Below are positions 44,385 to 52,859 of a DNA stretch of 64,000 bases, piece by piece (positions within the stretch are counted from its first letter, which is position 1; each line of letters begins with the position of its first letter). Under the pieces are notes generated by a model, which saw only the letters and a list, made by a program, of their open reading frames with translations, was not told where the DNA came from and did no database searches. Location of the stretch: NCBI GenBank assembly GCA_023262855.1, contig JALQYQ010000035.1, forward strand, positions 60,811-124,810, in the 5' to 3' direction. The DNA comes from Crocinitomicaceae bacterium. GTDB lineage: Bacteria; Bacteroidota; Bacteroidia; Flavobacteriales_D; Crocinitomicaceae. The translations under genes were made by a program, and so were the position numbers.

Positions 44385-44871
44385 AATTGTTTCTTTAGAA
44401 GATGCAAAACGACGCATGAATATGTGGCATTTGAAAAATGACAAAGTTGTTTTTACGAATGGTTGTTTTGATATTTTGCACAAAGGACACGTAACCTATT
44501 TGGCTAAATCGGCAGAATTAGGAGACCGATTAATTGTTGCTTTAAACACAGATGCTTCAGTCCGTGAACAGGGGAAAGGTGAAAACCGCCCAATCAATCC
44601 TGAAGATGCACGAGCAACAGTTCTAGCTGCTCTCGGTTTTGTGGATATGGTTGTTTTCTTTAATGATCAAACGCCTTTGCAAGTCATCGAAATGCTTCAA
44701 CCAGACGTTTTGGTAAAAGGAGCTGATTATGATCCAAACGAAACAGATACAACTTCCAAGAAATACATTGTAGGTTCTGATATTGTCAAGAAAAACGGGG
44801 GTGAAGTAGTAGCCATCCAGTTAGTAGATGGCTATTCTACTACGTCAATTATTGAAAAATCGAAAGCTTAA
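44356..44871 (+). CDS. rfaE2: D-glycero-beta-D-manno-heptose 1-phosphate adenylyltransferase (HldE C-terminal type)
   Basis: The 171-residue nucleotidyltransferase has T34-N-G-C-F-D-I-L-H42-K-G-H45, the R-P-I-N-P-E-D-A-R segment and L-V-K-G-A-D-Y-D. It would load AMP onto heptose-1-phosphate to give ADP-heptose, a core LPS sugar. In E. coli this is the C-terminal half of HldE; here it is separate. A glycerol-3-phosphate cytidylyltransferase role is the alternative for this fold, but the motif set fits RfaE2 better. The gene overlaps the flippase-like gene by 29 nt and the convergent porP-like gene by 4 nt. Confidence 0.9.
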   Translation: MSRLASLENKIVSLEDAKRRMNMWHLKNDKVVFTNGCFDILHKGHVTYLAKSAELGDRLIVALNTDASVREQGKGENRPINPEDARATVLAALGFVDMVVFFNDQTPLQVIEMLQPDVLVKGADYDPNETDTTSKKYIVGSDIVKKNGGEVVAIQLVDGYSTTSIIEKSKA

Positions 44872-45908
44872 TAGCGCGATCTAAAGCCACCTCCATCACC
44901 CATGTTGAAGCGAAGAAACAATTCGAATCCTCCTTTGGCATTTGAAACAGTGTTCAAACTTGAAATATTGAAGTCGTAGGCAAAACCAGCCGAATATTGG
45001 TCCCATTCCATCATAAAACGTGCAACCATCGCATCTTTGAAGCGGTTGAAAACACCTAAGTAAAGCGAAAATGGGCGATTAAATCCGGTATACATCGAAC
45101 CTTCATTGATCAGGTATTTGTAATTGAATCCATACATGATTTCCATGGATGATTTTTGTCGTTGGAAATAAATTGCAGGCATGAACGCACCTCGTGTGTT
45201 TCCAATTCCAATCGTTGCGTTGGCAAAAGATGAAAAACGAACGTATAAGTGTTCATTGTCTTTATCAATGAATGAATAACCTGGTTTATTGATGTGATAC
45301 ATCGCAAATCCGTATTGAAATTCTCGCTGGTTGTTTTGAGTCATGTAACCTTGTCCTTTTTTGTAAGTGTAAACAATTCCCGCACCTGCATCTACATAAT
45401 TAAAGGATGCAGAGTTGAACGTTTCACCAGAGCCAATTGAAGCATTGTAACTTGTTCCATCGTATTGACTTCCCCAACGCCCTGCATTCGGATCAATTGA
45501 ACGTTGACCAAATCCTGTGTAAATTCCAAGTCCAAGTGTACTTGTTCTGTCCAATATCAAATGGTAAGCAAGATTCAAGTTGACATTGGTAGTATTCACT
45601 TTCAAATCACCAGATTGATCATTGAAAAAGTTCATCCCACCAGCAATGATTCCTTTTTTATTGCGCTTGTCTTCGTTGAATCGAGCATCGAAAGAGGCTG
45701 CTATCGTTTTATACGGTGTCGCAACACTTTTCCATTGACTTCTGTAGTTTACAACTCCCTGCATGGGAGAATTAGCGCCAGCGAGACCTGGATTTAAAGT
45801 CAGAGGGGAATATTCCATTTGTGAGAAATGCACATCCTGAGCTAAGGTTCCAAATTGGAAATAACACAAAGCGCCTGCAAGTAAAAAGTTATATAAATTC
45901 GTTTTCAT
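44868..45908 (-). CDS. PorP/SprF-family outer-membrane protein
   Basis: The 346-residue protein has a signal peptide and the PorP/SprF start Q-D-V-H-F-S-Q-M-E-Y-S-P-L-T-L-N-P-G-L-A-G, then a beta-barrel with repeated aromatic strands. SprF in Flavobacterium johnsoniae is needed for secretion and attachment of the gliding adhesin SprB; PorP is a related T9SS component. Here the gene lies 18 nt downstream of a SprB-like giant gene on the same strand, the same order as sprB-sprF. It is therefore most likely the dedicated surface partner of that protein. Confidence 0.92.
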   Translation of the reverse strand: MKTNLYNFLLAGALCYFQFGTLAQDVHFSQMEYSPLTLNPGLAGANSPMQGVVNYRSQWKSVATPYKTIAASFDARFNEDKRNKKGIIAGGMNFFNDQSGDLKVNTTNVNLNLAYHLILDRTSTLGLGIYTGFGQRSIDPNAGRWGSQYDGTSYNASIGSGETFNSASFNYVDAGAGIVYTYKKGQGYMTQNNQREFQYGFAMYHINKPGYSFIDKDNEHLYVRFSSFANATIGIGNTRGAFMPAIYFQRQKSSMEIMYGFNYKYLINEGSMYTGFNRPFSLYLGVFNRFKDAMVARFMMEWDQYSAGFAYDFNISSLNTVSNAKGGFELFLRFNMGDGGGFRSRY

Positions 45909-45926
45909 TGTTGTATGTGTTATCGA

Positions 45927-48900
45927 TTAGCGTACTAATGTTAAATTCCCAGACTCAATAACTGTTGAGCCATCAAATAATGTTACGACAAGTTTATAAG
46001 CGAAGACTCCTGGATTCAATGGCTTGTCTTTGTAATTACCGTCCCAACAAATTTGCGGATCTGTTGTTTCAAATACTTTTTCTCCCCAGCGATTGTAAAC
46101 CGCATAATTCAATTCAGCAATACAGTTTCCATAGATGCATAATGTATTATTTGCAGATGGTCCTGAACCATTAGGTGAGAATACAGTTGGGACAAAGATA
46201 TCTCCACAAACTTGAGTAACATAGATAGTAACGGTGTCAGCTCCTGTACATCCTGAACCATCCGTTGCATTTACGATGTATGTTGTAGTACTTGAAGGAG
46301 AAGCAATCGGATCTGGACAAGTCGTACAACTTAATCCTGTTGTTGGAGTCCATGTGTAACTTGTTCCACCTGTTGCATTCAGTTGTACATCTTCACCTTG
46401 TAGGATACTTGCACTTCCAGGTGTAATTTGAACGGCTAAACTTCCAACCGTTGAAACAGTATAATTTTCAGTTAAACTACATCCATTTTGATCTGTTACC
46501 GTTACTCCGTAATTTCCATTAGCGAGGTTATTGATGGATGAACTTGTTTCTCCGTTAGGTGTCCAAGCGTAACTGTACGTTCCTGTTCCGCCTGTTACTG
46601 CAACTGAAATTGCTCCATCACTGTTTCCACAGCTTGCATCGGTAATTGTTTCTGTTATTACAAGTTGTGTGGCTTGACCAATTGTAACGTTAAGACCGCT
46701 AGCGCATCCTGTGTTATCTGTTACTGTAACGGTATAAACACCAGCACTTAAATTTGTTGCTGTACCACCATTTCCACCTGTTGGTGACCAAGAGTAAGTG
46801 TAAGGTGCCGTTCCTCCAGTTTGTGTTACTGTTGCCGAACCATCATTTCCTCCAAAACATGAAGCATCAGTTGAAGACTGTAAAGTTACAGTTGGTCCAC
46901 CAATTGAAGGAATAATGACTGAAATAGATGCTGAACAGTTTGAATTATCCTCAACAGTTACGGTGTAAACACCACTAGCCAGTGAACTAGCGGAAGTATT
47001 TGTTCCACCTGTTGGTGACCAAGAATAGGTATAACCTCCGATACCACCCGATGCAGAAACACTTGCACTACCGCTATTTGATCCACAGTTGGAGCCAATA
47101 ATGTTGCTACTTGTCAATGTGATCGCGCTTGGTTGTGTTATTGTAACTGTTGTTGAATTGGAACATCCTCCAGCATCTTGAACTGTTACGGTATATGTTC
47201 CTGGTGCTAATCCCGTTTGTGAGGTACCAGTTAATCCACCTGGTGACCATGAATAATTCAATGTTCCAGATCCACCACTTCCACTTACAACTGCTGCCCC
47301 GTCATTTGCACCATTACATGAAACGTTTTGAGAAGAAACCAGTGAGATGGAAGGTCCACCATTTGCGTTGACTGTTGCAGATGCAGTTGTTTGACAACCA
47401 TTGCCGTCTGTAACAGTTACAGTATAAGATCCTGCGGCTAAATTGGTTGCTGTTGCTCCAGTTCCACCAGAAGGGGACCAAGCGTAAGAATAACTTGTTG
47501 TTCCTCCAGCAGGTGTTACAGTTGCAGTACCTGTTGACGCACCGCAATTGGTATTGGTTGCTGAAGCAGTTGCACTCAAAGCACTTGCTGGCTGGGTAAT
47601 TGTTACAGTAGTTGAACCAGGACATGCATTCGCATCGGTAACAGATACTGTATACGTTCCTGCTGCTAGATTTGATTGTATTGGACCTGATAATGTCCCA
47701 GGATTCCAAGTATACGTATAAGGTGTTTGTCCGCCTGTTGCTGAAACGGTTGCCGAACCAGTCGAATTTCCGTAACAAGCCACGTTTGTTTGTGCTGTCG
47801 TTGAAACAGTTATCGTTGGACATGGATTGGTAACACATGCAGGCACTGATGAAGGGTTAAACGTATAAAGCGTACCAGCTCCATCTGTGATTTGAATTTG
47901 TGTTGTAACCGGTGGAGTTACAGTTGTATTTGTGGCAAATGTTGACCAATATGCTGGCGTATTACAGCTTGTAACTGGTGTTGCTCCATTTAAACAAGTT
48001 CCGAAAAACCACGAATAACCGCATGAAGTACATTGAGCTTGTGTTGTAATTGGCGTATTTGCAGCTGGAATATATTGTGCCCACGTATAAGGCCCAACAC
48101 CACCTGATACGGTTAAGTTACCATTTGTTTCTTGACAAACCGAAAGTGAAGTACAAGAGCTCACAACTATTGAAATTGATTCTGAACCACAAGCTAACGT
48201 GTAAGTAATTGTGTGTGTTCCAGGACCGGCAACTGAAGGAGAAAATAATCCAGTAGTTGCGTTAACACCAGGACCACTAAATGTTCCCCCGGCTGTTGCG
48301 ACCGTTAATGTAAATGGTGCATCTGTGGTACAAACCGATTGTGGTTGACAAATTGTCGCATCACAACAAGTAATTGTAATTGGCGCACAAGCAGCTGCTG
48401 CAAAAGATTGTACACCTCCTGATCGTGTTGAAGTACTACTGTTACCTGTTCCTCCACATGCAACAACTTCACCTCCAGAATTTACACGCACATCATAAAC
48501 GATAAATGTTGTTGGATAAAACGCCTGTTGAACCAAGCTGGAATTAAATTTATAAACGCCTGTCTTCGAACCAACATATATATTACCACAAGCATCTATA
48601 TCAATTCCTGCATTTTCAGTGACATTGTCGCTTAAAAAAGGAGTTGACATTACGCCACCTGGAATAGTTACAGTGGCAATTATAGCAAATGTGGATAACG
48701 ATCGTTTCTGCAATTGATTCCCTTTGTGTGTATAGACAAAATTTGCATCTGCGCGTAGGACTTTGATTCCAGTATTGTTGACACGGAAATTTTCACTTTT
48801 GTATCCCCAGTTGACTCCGTGATTCGCACGTGTTAAGGTTGTACTAGTGCTTCCGCATAAATTTAAATCATCGTTGATGTAACCAATTGTATCGAGTGTT

Positions 48901-50237
48901 ACAAAATAGTATTTTCCACTTGGTGATGAGGTTAATGCACGAACTTCTTGAATTTGTGGCGGAATACCAAATAGGTTACCAGCTGAAGTGACTTGAACGG
49001 AAGAATTGATATTACCGTTGGCCATGTTTACATCATAAATGCGTCCATGAATATCTAAGTTTCCACCAGAACCTCCAATCAACAATTTTGTTTGATCACA
49101 GTTAAAAGTAATATTCCAAAATTCGGTGCTGATTTGACCTCCTGATGGACTTCCATTGTTCCATACAACTGTTCCAGCATTGTTAACTTTCTCAATCGCA
49201 TAATATGTTCCATTCGTAACATAGGTGTTTCCGGCGTCGTCAGTCGCCATTGTTCCTAACCAAGAAGTTGTGTCATACGGAGTGCTGTGTGTCCACTGCA
49301 AAACCCCAGTTGAATTGTATTTTTTCAATTGAAGCGGCATAATTCCACCAATGATGTAGACATTTCCTGCTGCATCAGTGTCTAATTCCCATACACAATC
49401 CCAGTTGTCTGGAAAAGTTGGTGTTTGAACCCATGGGTCAATTATTAAGGTGCGATTTTGGTCGAAGGTTGCTAATTCGAAGCTTACCTTTTTTCCTGAT
49501 AATCGGTATGCAGAATTGATTGTTTCGTTGGATTGATTGTCGTAAAATGAAAGAGGTGCATGATCCGTGATATCTCCAAACAATGTTGAGATTTTAAGTT
49601 CATTGTTGACTAAGCGAACTTCGCGATCGTATGTCATTGAGATCTTAGAAAGGTCGGCTCCAGGATGTACAATAAATGCATATTTCACACCGATGATTGG
49701 ATGGACTGTGTATTCAATATCGATGTTAGGATAGATGTTACGATAAATCAGTTTTTCATACCCTTTCGCAAAGTTGACACTTTTGTGTTGTTTGTTTTCA
49801 TCGTTGTAGCTGTATGAATGATAGTCACTTTGAACACCAATCCCTTCGATTTTACAATCGGATGAAACTGATCCCCAAGAAAGGTTTACTTCATCTTGAC
49901 GAACCAAGTACTTTCCAGCTAGACGTTCGTTTTGCTTGTGTTCAGCAAAGGTCTTAACAGGTGAATTCATGATTTCTTGACGTTCTTCACGTGACTTCTT
50001 TTTGATTTCTAAAAAATTGTAAGAAACACCTTTTTCCCCAAAGAAGATACGCGTTGAACCAAAATCAATGGCATACTTTATTGAACCTGTTTGTTCGTTC
50101 GCTTCCGAATCGAATTGTCCAAGATTTTCAATGAAGACTTTACTTGTCGAAAAATCAGCAGTCCAATCGCCAGTGGTTTGTGCGAAAACAGCTTGAAAAG
50201 AAAAGAAAAAAATGGAAAGTAATAGTAGTTGTTTCAT
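45927..50237 (-). CDS. SprB-like surface protein with gliding-associated type B C-terminal domain
   Basis: The 1436-residue protein has a signal peptide (ending about F-A-Q). An N-terminal domain shared with SBBP/gliding-associated proteins (about 30-265; named DUF7948, from memory) follows, then a beta-propeller-like region (about 275-620) and Cys-rich linker domains (about 620-805). Six tandem SprB-like repeats of about 76 residues (810-1267) precede an Ig-like domain and a C-terminal CHU_C/type B domain (F-V-P-T-V-F-S-P-N-G ... Y-N-R-W-G-E-K-V-F ... W-D-G-N-Y). Type B proteins need an SprF-like partner for T9SS export; that gene is directly downstream. The start at 50237 gives a clean signal peptide, unlike the upstream frame to 50279. 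Likely a mobile or fixed adhesin for gliding or surface attachment. Confidence 0.92.
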   Translation of the reverse strand: MKQLLLLSIFFFSFQAVFAQTTGDWTADFSTSKVFIENLGQFDSEANEQTGSIKYAIDFGSTRIFFGEKGVSYNFLEIKKKSREERQEIMNSPVKTFAEHKQNERLAGKYLVRQDEVNLSWGSVSSDCKIEGIGVQSDYHSYSYNDENKQHKSVNFAKGYEKLIYRNIYPNIDIEYTVHPIIGVKYAFIVHPGADLSKISMTYDREVRLVNNELKISTLFGDITDHAPLSFYDNQSNETINSAYRLSGKKVSFELATFDQNRTLIIDPWVQTPTFPDNWDCVWELDTDAAGNVYIIGGIMPLQLKKYNSTGVLQWTHSTPYDTTSWLGTMATDDAGNTYVTNGTYYAIEKVNNAGTVVWNNGSPSGGQISTEFWNITFNCDQTKLLIGGSGGNLDIHGRIYDVNMANGNINSSVQVTSAGNLFGIPPQIQEVRALTSSPSGKYYFVTLDTIGYINDDLNLCGSTSTTLTRANHGVNWGYKSENFRVNNTGIKVLRADANFVYTHKGNQLQKRSLSTFAIIATVTIPGGVMSTPFLSDNVTENAGIDIDACGNIYVGSKTGVYKFNSSLVQQAFYPTTFIVYDVRVNSGGEVVACGGTGNSSTSTRSGGVQSFAAAACAPITITCCDATICQPQSVCTTDAPFTLTVATAGGTFSGPGVNATTGLFSPSVAGPGTHTITYTLACGSESISIVVSSCTSLSVCQETNGNLTVSGGVGPYTWAQYIPAANTPITTQAQCTSCGYSWFFGTCLNGATPVTSCNTPAYWSTFATNTTVTPPVTTQIQITDGAGTLYTFNPSSVPACVTNPCPTITVSTTAQTNVACYGNSTGSATVSATGGQTPYTYTWNPGTLSGPIQSNLAAGTYTVSVTDANACPGSTTVTITQPASALSATASATNTNCGASTGTATVTPAGGTTSYSYAWSPSGGTGATATNLAAGSYTVTVTDGNGCQTTASATVNANGGPSISLVSSQNVSCNGANDGAAVVSGSGGSGTLNYSWSPGGLTGTSQTGLAPGTYTVTVQDAGGCSNSTTVTITQPSAITLTSSNIIGSNCGSNSGSASVSASGGIGGYTYSWSPTGGTNTSASSLASGVYTVTVEDNSNCSASISVIIPSIGGPTVTLQSSTDASCFGGNDGSATVTQTGGTAPYTYSWSPTGGNGGTATNLSAGVYTVTVTDNTGCASGLNVTIGQATQLVITETITDASCGNSDGAISVAVTGGTGTYSYAWTPNGETSSSINNLANGNYGVTVTDQNGCSLTENYTVSTVGSLAVQITPGSASILQGEDVQLNATGGTSYTWTPTTGLSCTTCPDPIASPSSTTTYIVNATDGSGCTGADTVTIYVTQVCGDIFVPTVFSPNGSGPSANNTLCIYGNCIAELNYAVYNRWGEKVFETTDPQICWDGNYKDKPLNPGVFAYKLVVTLFDGSTVIESGNLTLVR
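46437..47810 (-). repeat. six tandem SprB-like coding repeats
   Basis: Units of 75-78 residues share a Cys near position 11, G-G, Y-x-Y-x-W-S/N-P, A-G-x-Y-T-V-x-V-x-D and a second Cys. They form the stalk of the adhesin. Confidence 0.85.
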
Positions 50238-50338
50238 TTTTTGTGATTTGAAAAATGGAAGAATAACAGCTACTCCCATTTTCCGGAATCACATAATAAA
50301 AAAATGTAGTAGTAAGTTATTCTGATGTATAACTACCA

Positions 50339-50346
50339 CAAATTTA
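50339..50346 (-). promoter_or_regulatory. putative -7 box (TAAATTTG) for the SprB-like operon
   Basis: Exact TAnnTTTG on the minus strand about 100 nt before the ATG at 50237. A leader of this length is unusual for the window. No -33 TTG at the expected distance. Confidence 0.35.
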
Positions 50347-50413
50347 CGTCAATGGATTTATGATTTTTGAGGGGCTAGCACCTCAATTCTCTTAATTGCT
50401 TCTTTTTTAACAA

Positions 50414-51931
50414 TTAAACTAAGGATTTTCCAGTCATTTCGATTGGAGCAGCGATTCCTAGTCTTCTTAAAATTGTTGGCGCAACATCGGCTAATATTCC
50501 ATGATTCAATTCAAGGCCTTTTTCGTTGCTCACCAAAACAACTGGAACTGGATTTAACGAATGTGCTGTATTTGGCGTTCCATCAGGATTTATGGCAAAA
50601 TCAGCATTTCCATGATCAGCAATAACCAAAAATTCATAATTTCTTTCTAAACCTGCTGTTACAACTTCTTTTAAACATGCATCAACCGTTTCAACGGCTT
50701 TTACAATCGCTTCATATACACCCGTGTGTCCAACCATGTCAGGATTTGCAAAATTCAAGCAAAAGAAATTCGGTGTTTCTTGTTGAATACACGCAATGAT
50801 TTTATCTTTTACTTCAATCGCACTCATTTCTGGCTGTAAATCGTAGGTTGGAACTTTCGGTGAATTCACCAAAATTCTACTTTCTAAAGGAAATGTTTCT
50901 TCCCTACCACCACTGAAGAAAAAGGTTACGTGCGGATATTTTTCAGTTTCTGCAATGCGAACTTGTGTTTTATCCAATTTTGATAGAACCTCTCCTAAGG
51001 TATTGTACAAGTTATCCTTTTCAAACACCACGTTTACATTTTCAAAAGTTGCATCGTAGCTTGTCATGGTGTAATAGTCCAAGTTTAACTTGTGCATATT
51101 GTACTCATGGAAATCACGTTGCGTTAAAGCAATTGATATTTCACGTGGTCTATCAGTTCTGAAATTGAAACTTACAACAACATCGCCTTCTTCAATTCTT
51201 CCAATTGGCGCATCGTTTTCAGTGATAACAATTGGCTCAATGAACTCATCGGTTTTGTTGGATGCATATGATTGTTCAATTCCTTCTATTGCCGATTTAT
51301 AGTGCGTTCCAGTACCATTTACCATTAAATCATAGGCTAATTTTACACGTTCCCAACGATTATCGCGATCCATTGCATAATAGCGGCCAATTACAGAAGC
51401 AATTCGACCTGTGGATTTTTTTAATTCTTCTTCCAATTCAGTTATGAATGCCAAACCACTTTTTGGATCACAGTCACGACCGTCAGTGAAAGCATGTATA
51501 AATACGTTTTCAAGACCGTTCTCCTTCGCCATTTTACACAATGCATACAAATGTTCTTGAGAACTGTGAACACCACCTTTTGAGACCAATCCCATAAAGT
51601 GCAATTTGACATTCTTCGTTTTCGCTTTGTGAATGGCATCGAGTAGAATAGGGTTCTTAAAAAATTCTCCTTCTCGAATGGATTTATTGATACGTGTAAG
51701 TTCTTGATAAACAATTCTTCCTGCACCAATGTTTAAGTGACCAACTTCAGAATTTCCCATTTGACCATCTGGCAATCCAACATCCTCACCACTTGTTTTC
51801 AACGTAGCATTTGGACGAGTTGCCAACAATTCATCCATAAATGGCGTTTTAGCGTTGTAAATTGCATCAGATTTTGAGTGGTCGCCTAGACCCCAACCGT
51901 CAAGAATGATGAGTCCGAAATTGTTTGTCAT
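50414..51931 (-). CDS. gpmI: 2,3-bisphosphoglycerate-independent phosphoglycerate mutase
   Basis: The 505-residue glycolytic enzyme interconverts 3- and 2-phosphoglycerate. It has the alkaline-phosphatase-like metal motif L-D11-G-W-G, the phosphoserine nucleophile S61 in G-Q-M-G-N-S-E-V-G-H, H-A-F-T-D-G-R-D, the N-F-R-T-D-R segment and the late A-D-H-G-N-A-D metal site. Length is standard. Its ATG overlaps the TGA of the upstream histidine kinase gene (ATGA), which couples a sensor kinase to a glycolytic enzyme. Confidence 0.97.
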   Translation of the reverse strand: MTNNFGLIILDGWGLGDHSKSDAIYNAKTPFMDELLATRPNATLKTSGEDVGLPDGQMGNSEVGHLNIGAGRIVYQELTRINKSIREGEFFKNPILLDAIHKAKTKNVKLHFMGLVSKGGVHSSQEHLYALCKMAKENGLENVFIHAFTDGRDCDPKSGLAFITELEEELKKSTGRIASVIGRYYAMDRDNRWERVKLAYDLMVNGTGTHYKSAIEGIEQSYASNKTDEFIEPIVITENDAPIGRIEEGDVVVSFNFRTDRPREISIALTQRDFHEYNMHKLNLDYYTMTSYDATFENVNVVFEKDNLYNTLGEVLSKLDKTQVRIAETEKYPHVTFFFSGGREETFPLESRILVNSPKVPTYDLQPEMSAIEVKDKIIACIQQETPNFFCLNFANPDMVGHTGVYEAIVKAVETVDACLKEVVTAGLERNYEFLVIADHGNADFAINPDGTPNTAHSLNPVPVVLVSNEKGLELNHGILADVAPTILRRLGIAAPIEMTGKSLV

Positions 51932-52824
51932 AGTTCTAATGTTATTTCAAAATTAGCTCCTCGCGGAGTGTTTTCTTTGTAGCTCACTTTTCCATGTAGC
52001 ATGCGTACCAATTCGGCAACAATGAACAATCCAAGTCCGCTACCTTTTTGTTGACGCGTATCTTCGTTTCCAGAACGATAAAATTTTTCAAAAACGTCTT
52101 TGATTTCTTCTTTAGGAATTCCAGGACCTTGATCCTTTACCCCAAAAATCAAGCGATCTGCTTTTTTGACTAAATATAGTTCAATTTTATTATTCGAACC
52201 GCCATATTTCAAGGCATTTTCAAGAAGATTATTGATAATGGTTTCAAGAAAGAAAACATCTACTTTAGCATGAACATCTTTTTCAAGATCAAGAGAAAGT
52301 AGTTCTTGTTGATTTCGTTTGTGAAAACGTTCAGCGAGTTGTTCAAATAATAGTGTAAGGTTTGTATCTTCTTTATGCGGCTTTAATGCATTGTTTTCTA
52401 AACGAGAAGCATTCAAGATGTTTTCAATCATTCCTTCCAAGCGTTCGTTTTCTTGAATGGCTTTATCCATTAAACTTTTACGCTTTTCTTCATCTAAATT
52501 GCGTTTTTGAATGGTTTGAAGATAGAGTTTATTGGCTGCTAAAGGTGTTTTTAATTCATGCGTAACAGACAATAGAAAGTTGTTTTGTCGCTCCGATAAT
52601 TGAAGTTCTTTTTTAATAGATGAACGAATTTTCCAAAGGCCGAACAAGAGAATGCTGAAGAAGACCAGTCCTTCTCCAATAATCATAATCACTCGCTTTG
52701 AAACGTCAGAAGAATCGCGTTTTAATTCTTCGGTTAACTCAATTAAGTGAAAGCCCCACCAAGCAAATTGTAGAACAACGTATAGTCCTAAAATGTAAAA
52801 AAATATGCCTGTCTGTCTCTTCAT
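51928..52824 (-). CDS. orphan sensor histidine kinase
   Basis: The 298-residue kinase has two membrane segments (about 8-25 and 45-62) framing a very short periplasmic loop of about 20 residues. A HisKA dimerisation domain follows, with phospho-acceptor H in S-V-T-H-E-L-K-T-P-L-A near residue 90, then an ATPase domain with N-L-L-E-N-A-L-K-Y, D-Q-G-P-G-I-P and G-S-G-L-G-L motifs. The tiny loop suggests it senses the membrane or a partner protein rather than a soluble ligand. No response regulator is adjacent. It sits 35 nt after the purF-like gene and overlaps gpmI by 4 nt. Confidence 0.9.
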   Translation of the reverse strand: MKRQTGIFFYILGLYVVLQFAWWGFHLIELTEELKRDSSDVSKRVIMIIGEGLVFFSILLFGLWKIRSSIKKELQLSERQNNFLLSVTHELKTPLAANKLYLQTIQKRNLDEEKRKSLMDKAIQENERLEGMIENILNASRLENNALKPHKEDTNLTLLFEQLAERFHKRNQQELLSLDLEKDVHAKVDVFFLETIINNLLENALKYGGSNNKIELYLVKKADRLIFGVKDQGPGIPKEEIKDVFEKFYRSGNEDTRQQKGSGLGLFIVAELVRMLHGKVSYKENTPRGANFEITLEL

Positions 52825-52859
52825 ATGTCATGATTAAGACTTGGGTCAGCGAACGTCAA

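Noticed and set aside
46437..47810. CRISPR-like periodic repeats
   Set aside because: The period of about 230 bp is a coding repeat with diverged units, not short identical repeats with spacers.
47314..47838. 174-codon ORF inside the SprB-like gene
   Set aside because: Same strand but other frame of the SprB repeat array; composition is an artefact of the repeats.
50367..50386. TTGAGG/CCTCAA hairpin downstream of gpmI
   Set aside because: Only a 6-bp stem and no T-run on the minus strand, so not called a terminator.
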